DNA of 64,000 nt from Paraburkholderia sp. C35 (GTDB lineage Bacteria; Pseudomonadota; Gammaproteobacteria; Burkholderiales; Burkholderiaceae). The stretch covers positions 1-64,000 of the forward strand of contig NZ_QBUY01000019.1 of the NCBI RefSeq assembly GCF_003121405.1. The letters are read 5' to 3'. Below the pieces are notes generated by a model that saw only the letters and a program-made list of their open reading frames with translations, made no database searches and was not told the DNA's origin. Both the position numbers and the translations under genes were made by a program. Positions 59,414 through 64,000 of this stretch are shown piece by piece. Numbering within the stretch: the first letter of the stretch is position 1; each line of letters opens with the position of its first letter.

Positions 59414-60754
59414 TCAGATGTGGAAAAGCTGCGCGACGACGGTCGCGCCGAGGAACGTGCCTGCGTTGGCAACGAACGAAACGAGCACGATGCGCCATCC
59501 CAGCCGGCGGAACGCGGGCAGGTCTTTCGCAATCGACAGACCGGCAAAGGCCAGCATCGGCGTGGTCACGCCAAGAAAGTCGTTGCGCGCGCTCAGATCG
59601 GCCAGTTGTGCGCCCCAGGGACACCCCGGCGACGTCGCGTACATTGCAGCAAACGAGACCCAGCACACCGCCGGAATCTTGCGGCCTGTCAGCGTGGAAA
59701 GCGCGTCGCCGACGACGACGGCCAGCAGCATGATCAACATGCCCGGCAGTCCCGCCAGCGGCGTCGTTCCGTGCGCCATCCAGTCGCATACCAGCGCGAA
59801 GACGGCAGTGACGACCCATGCCAGCACCTTGCCGCCATAGCTGAGATGCGGCGCTTCCGTCTGCACGTCGCCGAGTTTGGGCCGGCTGGCTTCTGCTGCT
59901 TCGGACGCGTTCGATGCACTCGTCGTGCGGCCGATCAGCGGCTCGAGAATGCGATACCCGAACAATGCCATCGGCAACGAGATGAACAGCGTGAAGTAGG
60001 TCCCTACAGTCGTCGTGATCAGATTGCTCGCGGCCGCAAACGTCAGCACCGACTTCGCCATCTCAGGCGTCTGCTGCGCCGCGATCGCACCCGAGGCCGC
60101 GGCCATCATGCTGCCCGACCCCACGCCCGAACCCATCGCCAGCGCAAGCGGATCGAAGATATTCAGACTCGCGACAAAGCCCGCGAAGATGGCGATAAAG
60201 ACCGCGCCGAAGATCGTCCCCGTGAGGTATTCCGCCAGCACGCCACGCCCTTCGGCCGAGTCCATCCCATACTTCTCGCCGATGATGGCGAGGCTCGGTT
60301 CACGCCCAACCGAAAACGTGGCGCCAATCGCTTCGCGCTTGATACCGAGCAGCAGCGCGAGCGGCAAGCCCAGCAGGATCGTGCCGACAAAATGTCCCAG
60401 TTCCTGGAAGGCGAGCGCCCAGCCTGCGGACGCAAGCTTGGGCAACGCACTGCCGATCATCAACCCGAGCTTTGCAATGAAGAGCAGCAACGCGGGCTGC
60501 AGAATAGCGGCTGCGTAGAACTGCGTTTTCACGTCGAGGCGCGCGGCGCTGTTCGAGCGCGAACTGGCCACGCCGATTGCGGCACCTAGCAGCAACGCCC
60601 AGATCATCGGCAACAGGACCACCTTGCCCGGACCGATCTTGAACGTGAAAGATCCGATCAGTTCGGCAAGCAGAATGACGCCTGCGGCGAAGACAAGCAG
60701 CTTGGCCGTGCGCACGCCCTGGCCGCCGGATGATTGCATTGTTATGCTGTTCAT
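59414..60754 (-). CDS. DUF3100 family membrane protein
   Basis: A 446-residue integral membrane protein with about ten hydrophobic segments. The residues FKIGPGKVVLLPMIWALLLG, ATFSVGREPSLAIIGEKYGMDSAEGRG and ALAMGSGVGSGSMMAAASGAIA are typical of DUF3100. GGGGAG precedes the ATG. The gene is 10 nt from the downstream M20 amidohydrolase, a pairing I recall in Burkholderia. It is plausibly a transporter for the amide or its product; not proven. Confidence 0.88.
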   Translation of the reverse strand: MNSITMQSSGGQGVRTAKLLVFAAGVILLAELIGSFTFKIGPGKVVLLPMIWALLLGAAIGVASSRSNSAARLDVKTQFYAAAILQPALLLFIAKLGLMIGSALPKLASAGWALAFQELGHFVGTILLGLPLALLLGIKREAIGATFSVGREPSLAIIGEKYGMDSAEGRGVLAEYLTGTIFGAVFIAIFAGFVASLNIFDPLALAMGSGVGSGSMMAAASGAIAAQQTPEMAKSVLTFAAASNLITTTVGTYFTLFISLPMALFGYRILEPLIGRTTSASNASEAAEASRPKLGDVQTEAPHLSYGGKVLAWVVTAVFALVCDWMAHGTTPLAGLPGMLIMLLAVVVGDALSTLTGRKIPAVCWVSFAAMYATSPGCPWGAQLADLSARNDFLGVTTPMLAFAGLSIAKDLPAFRRLGWRIVLVSFVANAGTFLGATVVAQLFHI

Positions 60755-60780
60755 GGGTCAGGTCTCCCCTGATTGACGAA

Positions 60781-60802
60781 CCTCCCCAGCAGAGCGGGGA
60801 GG
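60781..60802. terminator. Hairpin CCTCCCC / GGGGAGG between ALDH and DUF3100 genes
   Basis: Seven-base arms (60781-60787 and 60796-60802) around an 8-nt loop in the 61-nt gap after the leftward ALDH gene. It may attenuate transcription from the ALDH gene into DUF3100, separating two units of the cluster. Confidence 0.45.
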
Positions 60803-60815
60803 ATACCCTGCCGGT

Positions 60816-62324
60816 TTAAAGGTAGCCGAAGGCCGTGGGCGGTTCCTTCGCGGTTTCGACCCACACGCTCTTGGTCTGCGTGTATTCGTAGAGCGCTTCG
60901 ACGCCGCTCGAACGTCCGTAACCGCTCAACCCGAAGCCACCGAACGGCGACGCCACGTTGATGGTCTTATAGCCGTTCACCCAGAACGTGCCTGCATCGA
61001 CCTGCGCTGCCACGCGATGCGAGCGCGCCACATCGGTGGTCCACACGGCGCCGGCGAGGCCGAACTCGGTATCGTTGGCAATCGCAATGGCTTCCTCTTC
61101 CGTATCGAACGGAATCGCTGCCACCACCGGCCCGAAGATTTCTTCGCGCGCCACGGCCATCTCGTTGGTGACGTTCGACAGCACCGTCGGCGCAACGAAG
61201 TAGCCGGCGTTCGAGCGTTCCTGCGAACCCGATGCAAGCGTGGCGCCCGCCGCCACGCCCTTGTCGATCATCGACATCACGTGCTCGTACTGCCTGCGAT
61301 TGTTGATCGGGCCGACTTCCGTGCTGTCGTCGAGCGGCTGGCCAACCTTGATTTTCCTGGCACCCGTGGCAACCATCGCGACGAATTCGTCGTAGACGCT
61401 GCGCTGCACGAGCAGGCGCGAACCCGCCACGCAGCTTTGACCCGCACCGGCGAAGATGGCAGCCTGCGCGGTGAGCGCCGCGCGCTTCAGATCAGCATCG
61501 CCGAAGATGATGTTGGCCGACTTGCCGCCCAGTTCGAGCACACAAGGCAGCACACGCTTTGCAGCCGCTTCGGCGATCCGCGCGCCCGTCGCCGGCGAGC
61601 CGACGAACACCACTTTCTTGATGGCCTTGTGCGCGATGGCCGACTGCGCGACAGTCTGTCCCAGACCCGCCAGCACGTTCACGAGGCCCTTTGGCGCACC
61701 CGCGCGCTCGCACAGCAGACCGATGACGATCGAGCTGGTCGGCGTCAGTTCGGACGGCTTCAGCAGCACGGCATTACCCATCGAAATCGCGGGCGCAACC
61801 TGCCAGCCGCACGTGAACACGGGCGCGTTCCACGGCGTGATCTGCAGCACGGTGCCTGCCGGCTCGCGACGCGTGTAGTTCAGATGCGAGGTCGGCACGG
61901 GAATCACTTCGCCATAAAACTTGTCGGCCCAGCCGCCGTAGTACTCGAACATCTCGGCGACCTTGGCGACTTCACCGCGGCAATCGCGGATCGGCTTGCC
62001 CGAACCGAGCGATTCCAGCCGCGCGAGGGCTTCCGCTTCCGCGCGCACCTGGCGGGCGATCTCGAACATCACTCGGCCGCGTGCTGCATGCGTGAGCGCC
62101 CACCATTGTTTCTGCGCACGCACGGCAGCAGAGGCAGCCTGTTCGACGACGGCAGCGCCGCCGTCCCGATACGCGAGGCTTTCTTCGCCCGTCGCGGCAT
62201 CGAAGAGTTGAATCGTTTCACCTGCGCCTTCAATCAGTTCACCACCGACATACGAACCAATGGTCTTTGCATGCGGGAAGAAATGCTGAAACGCTGCGAG
62301 AAGGGCTTCTGCGTTCTTGCTCAT
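60816..62324 (-). CDS. NAD(P)-dependent aldehyde dehydrogenase
   Basis: A 502-residue ALDH. The Glu motif LELGGKSANI (near residue 260) and catalytic Cys motif GAGQSCVAGSR (near residue 295) are intact, as are the ITPWNAP cofactor stretch and IFGPVVAAIPF. It resembles betaine-aldehyde/aminobutyraldehyde/benzaldehyde-type dehydrogenases. GGAG lies 10 nt before the ATG. It follows the HIBADH-type gene by 27 nt in a leftward operon. It would oxidise the aldehyde made upstream in this cluster. Confidence 0.95.
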   Translation of the reverse strand: MSKNAEALLAAFQHFFPHAKTIGSYVGGELIEGAGETIQLFDAATGEESLAYRDGGAAVVEQAASAAVRAQKQWWALTHAARGRVMFEIARQVRAEAEALARLESLGSGKPIRDCRGEVAKVAEMFEYYGGWADKFYGEVIPVPTSHLNYTRREPAGTVLQITPWNAPVFTCGWQVAPAISMGNAVLLKPSELTPTSSIVIGLLCERAGAPKGLVNVLAGLGQTVAQSAIAHKAIKKVVFVGSPATGARIAEAAAKRVLPCVLELGGKSANIIFGDADLKRAALTAQAAIFAGAGQSCVAGSRLLVQRSVYDEFVAMVATGARKIKVGQPLDDSTEVGPINNRRQYEHVMSMIDKGVAAGATLASGSQERSNAGYFVAPTVLSNVTNEMAVAREEIFGPVVAAIPFDTEEEAIAIANDTEFGLAGAVWTTDVARSHRVAAQVDAGTFWVNGYKTINVASPFGGFGLSGYGRSSGVEALYEYTQTKSVWVETAKEPPTAFGYL

Positions 62325-62351
62325 CTGAAATGGACTCCGGATAGCTGGCGA

Positions 62352-63221
62352 TTACTGTTTGTCGATGAACTGGACGATGCGGTTGAAGTCTTCTGCATCG
62401 CCGATGGAGTCCGTACTTGCGGCCCACAAGCGGCCTGCTTCCTTCGCGATCGGTGCCGTCGCCTTCGCGCTCTCGAGCAGCGCCATTGCAAGGCGCACGT
62501 CCTTTCGCATCAGCTTCATCGTGAATCCCGAGTCGAACTTGCCGTTGAAGATCCACGTCGGATAGTTCGTCAGCGTGGCGCTGTTCTTGCCCGAGCCGCC
62601 GTTGAGTGCCTCGACCAGCTTGTGCGGATCGACGCCGTTCGCTTCGGCGGCGCGCACGGCTTCGCTCGCGGCCAGCAGGTGAACGCCCGTCAGCATGTTG
62701 TTGATGATCTTGGTCACGTGACCCGCGCCGACGGGGCCGACGTGCACGCGTTTCGCGCTCATCACGGCGAGGATCGGCTCGACGGCTGCAACGTCTGCGT
62801 CCGAGCCGCCCAGCACCATCGTCATCGTCGCAGTCGCCGCGCCCTTGGGGCCGCCGCTGACGGGACCATCGACGAAACCCACCTCGCGCGCCGCGAGTGC
62901 GGCTGCGACCTTACGCGTGCTGGCCGGCTCGGCCGTCGTCGTATCCACGACGATCAGGCCCGGCTTCGCACTGGCGGCGACGCCGCCCTCGCCGAGCACG
63001 ACCTGCTCGACGATATCGGAAGTCGGCAGCGAGAGAATCAGCACGTCGGCATCGCGCGTGATGTCCGCGATAGAAACGCGTGCCTGCACGCCTTCTTCCT
63101 GCAGCTTGTCTGCCACGCCGGGCGCGGCGTCGAAGCCGAGCACATTGAAACCGCCGCGCTTGAGCGAGAGCGCCATTCCGCGCCCCATATTGCCCAGACC
63201 GATTACACCCACCGTCTTCAT
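62352..63221 (-). CDS. 3-hydroxyisobutyrate dehydrogenase-type beta-hydroxyacid dehydrogenase
   Basis: A 289-residue NAD(P) dehydrogenase of the HIBADH/tartronate-semialdehyde-reductase family. Cofactor motif GLGNMG (residues 8-13), substrate motif DGPVSGGPKGA (near residue 118) and the catalytic Lys in AGHVTKIINN (near residue 168) are all present. GGAG precedes the ATG by 8 nt. First gene of the leftward operon divergent from the last LysR gene. It interconverts a beta-hydroxy acid and its semialdehyde, next in line with the ALDH. Confidence 0.93.
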   Translation of the reverse strand: MKTVGVIGLGNMGRGMALSLKRGGFNVLGFDAAPGVADKLQEEGVQARVSIADITRDADVLILSLPTSDIVEQVVLGEGGVAASAKPGLIVVDTTTAEPASTRKVAAALAAREVGFVDGPVSGGPKGAATATMTMVLGGSDADVAAVEPILAVMSAKRVHVGPVGAGHVTKIINNMLTGVHLLAASEAVRAAEANGVDPHKLVEALNGGSGKNSATLTNYPTWIFNGKFDSGFTMKLMRKDVRLAMALLESAKATAPIAKEAGRLWAASTDSIGDAEDFNRIVQFIDKQ

Positions 63222-63344
63222 GTATCTAGCTCCGTGTCTCTTGAAGTCTCAGTTCGCAGCGTGGCTGGTGCCACGGTTTCGACTGGCTGGCTTCCATACT
63301 GGACTTTCGAAAACCTATAATCAATAAACGCCAATTTGCGGAGC

Positions 63345-63361
63345 GTTCTAAAATTTAGAAC
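63345..63361. promoter_or_regulatory. Palindromic LysR operator GTTCTAAA-A-TTTAGAAC
   Basis: A perfect 17-bp palindrome centred on 63353, with the T-N11-A core (T63347, A63359) of LysR sites. It lies 12 nt before the LysR start and 124 nt from the HIBADH start, within a divergent promoter. It is the likely site of autoregulation and control of the dehydrogenase operon. Confidence 0.7.
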
Positions 63362-63372
63362 AGTGAGATGTC

Positions 63373-64000
63373 ATGGCAGAAAGTCTGACGGAGAGCAGGA
63401 TTGTCTATTTCTACGAAGCCGTGCGCTTCGGCAGCATTCGCGCGGCGGCAGACTGGCTGAACGTCGCGCCTTCGGCCGTGAGCCGGCAGATCGGCTTGCT
63501 GGAGCGCGAACTCGATGCCGCGCTGGTCGAGCGGCATGCGCGCGGCGTGAAGCCGACGGAGGCGGGTCAGTACGTGATCGAGTATTACCGCGAGCAGATG
63601 GCGCACAAGGACGATCTCCTCAGCCGCCTGCAGGAACTGCGCGGCCTGCGCACGGGGAACGTCAACGTCGTGCTCGGCGAGGGGTTCGTGTCCGACATGC
63701 TGGGCGGCCCGATGCACCTGTTTTGCAAACAGTATCCGGGCATCAAGGTCAATCTCGACCTCGCCGGCACGAACGAGGTGATGCGCAAGATTACCGAGGA
63801 CGAAGGCGATATCGGGCTGGTCTATAACCCGCCGCCAGAACCCAAGATCGTGTCACGCGCGTCGCGCATGCAGCCGTTGATGGCCATCGTCGGACCGGGC
63901 TTTCCGCGCGCGCAGCGCGAAAAAACAATGACGGTGCGAGAACTGGCGTCCTTTCCGCTGGCGACCGCCCATCCGTCGTTCGGCATCACACAGATGCTCG
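63373..64000 (+). CDS. LysR-type regulator, 3' end outside window
   Basis: The first 209 codons of an LTTR are present; it runs past the window end. The HTH covers residues about 5-65 (SRIVYFYEAVRFGSIRAAADWLNV, PSAVSRQIGLLE), and the effector domain begins near residue 95 (NVNVVLGEGFVSDMLGGPMHLF). The ATG at 63373 follows GTGAGATGTC; an earlier out-of-frame ATG is not coding. It diverges from the HIBADH/ALDH operon and is its likely regulator through the palindrome just upstream. Confidence 0.88.
   Translation, partial: MAESLTESRIVYFYEAVRFGSIRAAADWLNVAPSAVSRQIGLLERELDAALVERHARGVKPTEAGQYVIEYYREQMAHKDDLLSRLQELRGLRTGNVNVVLGEGFVSDMLGGPMHLFCKQYPGIKVNLDLAGTNEVMRKITEDEGDIGLVYNPPPEPKIVSRASRMQPLMAIVGPGFPRAQREKTMTVRELASFPLATAHPSFGITQML

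Noticed and set aside
61017..63320. 767-codon open frame on the plus strand
   Set aside because: It lies antisense to the aldehyde dehydrogenase and HIBADH genes, both with intact motifs, and its translation is Arg/His/Ala-rich with no domain. It is a product of high GC content.
1..64000. tRNA, rRNA, CRISPR arrays, insertion sequences, phage genes
   Set aside because: None found by eye: no transposase or integrase motifs, no regular spacer repeats, no conserved rRNA stretches. A dedicated search could still find a weak tRNA-like element.

Overview
The window looks like a catabolic/accessory stretch of a Burkholderiaceae genome, most likely Paraburkholderia or Caballeronia. Four things point there: high GC with strong GC-third-position coding, the many LysR regulators, a Burkholderia-type trimeric porin and BON lipoprotein-like protein, and at the left edge a double-hairpin repeat of a kind I recall being scattered through Paraburkholderia genomes. 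There are no ribosomal or central housekeeping operons, no tRNA/rRNA, no CRISPR array, no insertion sequence and no phage genes. A second chromosome or megaplasmid is therefore plausible, but this is inference from content only.

Layout. (A) 0.2-14.4 kb: a leftward operon (flavin monooxygenase, Rid-family protein, DUF1028, ArgE-like M20 deacylase, NCS1 permease) diverges from a LysR gene. A rightward operon follows, with a quaternary-amine-type Rieske oxygenase and a complete polyamine-type ABC importer, and then leftward DUF2817 and PhyH oxygenase genes. A box TGCAT-N9-ATATTTT lies upstream of both main operons in the same orientation relative to transcription, suggesting one regulon for uptake and breakdown of an unidentified nitrogenous compound. 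(B) 14.4-17.8 kb: LysR/peroxiredoxin pair around a perfect 20-bp palindrome, BON-domain protein, NodD-like LysR. (C) 17.97-21.8 kb: an operon of Rieske oxygenase, 56-residue rubredoxin and rubredoxin reductase, with a strong stem-loop just before the first ribosome site and a divergent GcvA-like LysR. (D) 21.9-28.1 kb: small stress/detoxification units (YciI/muconolactone-isomerase-like, GlxA-type AraC with an HD hydrolase, TetR with NmrA-like reductase, MmyB-like XRE with a carboxymuconolactone-decarboxylase homologue) and two small hypothetical proteins.

(E) 28.4-39.2 kb: a membrane-anchored Pro/Ala-rich protein, LysR-SDR-Old Yellow Enzyme-DUF427, a GDSL lipoprotein esterase, and a two-gene unit of a SerC-like aminotransferase with a TPR/ATP-grasp protein. 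The last looks like a small-molecule biosynthesis pair. Next come an orphan zinc-finger protein of unknown function and a FeaR-like AraC regulator. (F) 39.3-49.7 kb: SDR/SnoaL-like/cupin genes, FUSC transporter, RhlE-type helicase, isopenicillin-N-synthase-like oxygenase, CecR-like TetR with divergent FAD monooxygenase, and a DUF1254/DUF1214 pair. (G) 50-64 kb: GMC oxidoreductase plus a two-subunit ThDP decarboxylase diverging from a Crp/Fnr regulator, MFS transporter, porin, acyl-CoA ligase, M20 amidohydrolase, DUF3100 permease, aldehyde dehydrogenase, HIBADH-type dehydrogenase and a LysR gene cut by the window end. Region G has the parts of an import and oxidation route for a hydroxy or amide-linked acid, substrate unknown.

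Several promoters carry exact palindromes or inverted repeats that can be assigned to adjacent regulators. Functions are assigned by reading motifs and remembered family signatures; no database search was run.
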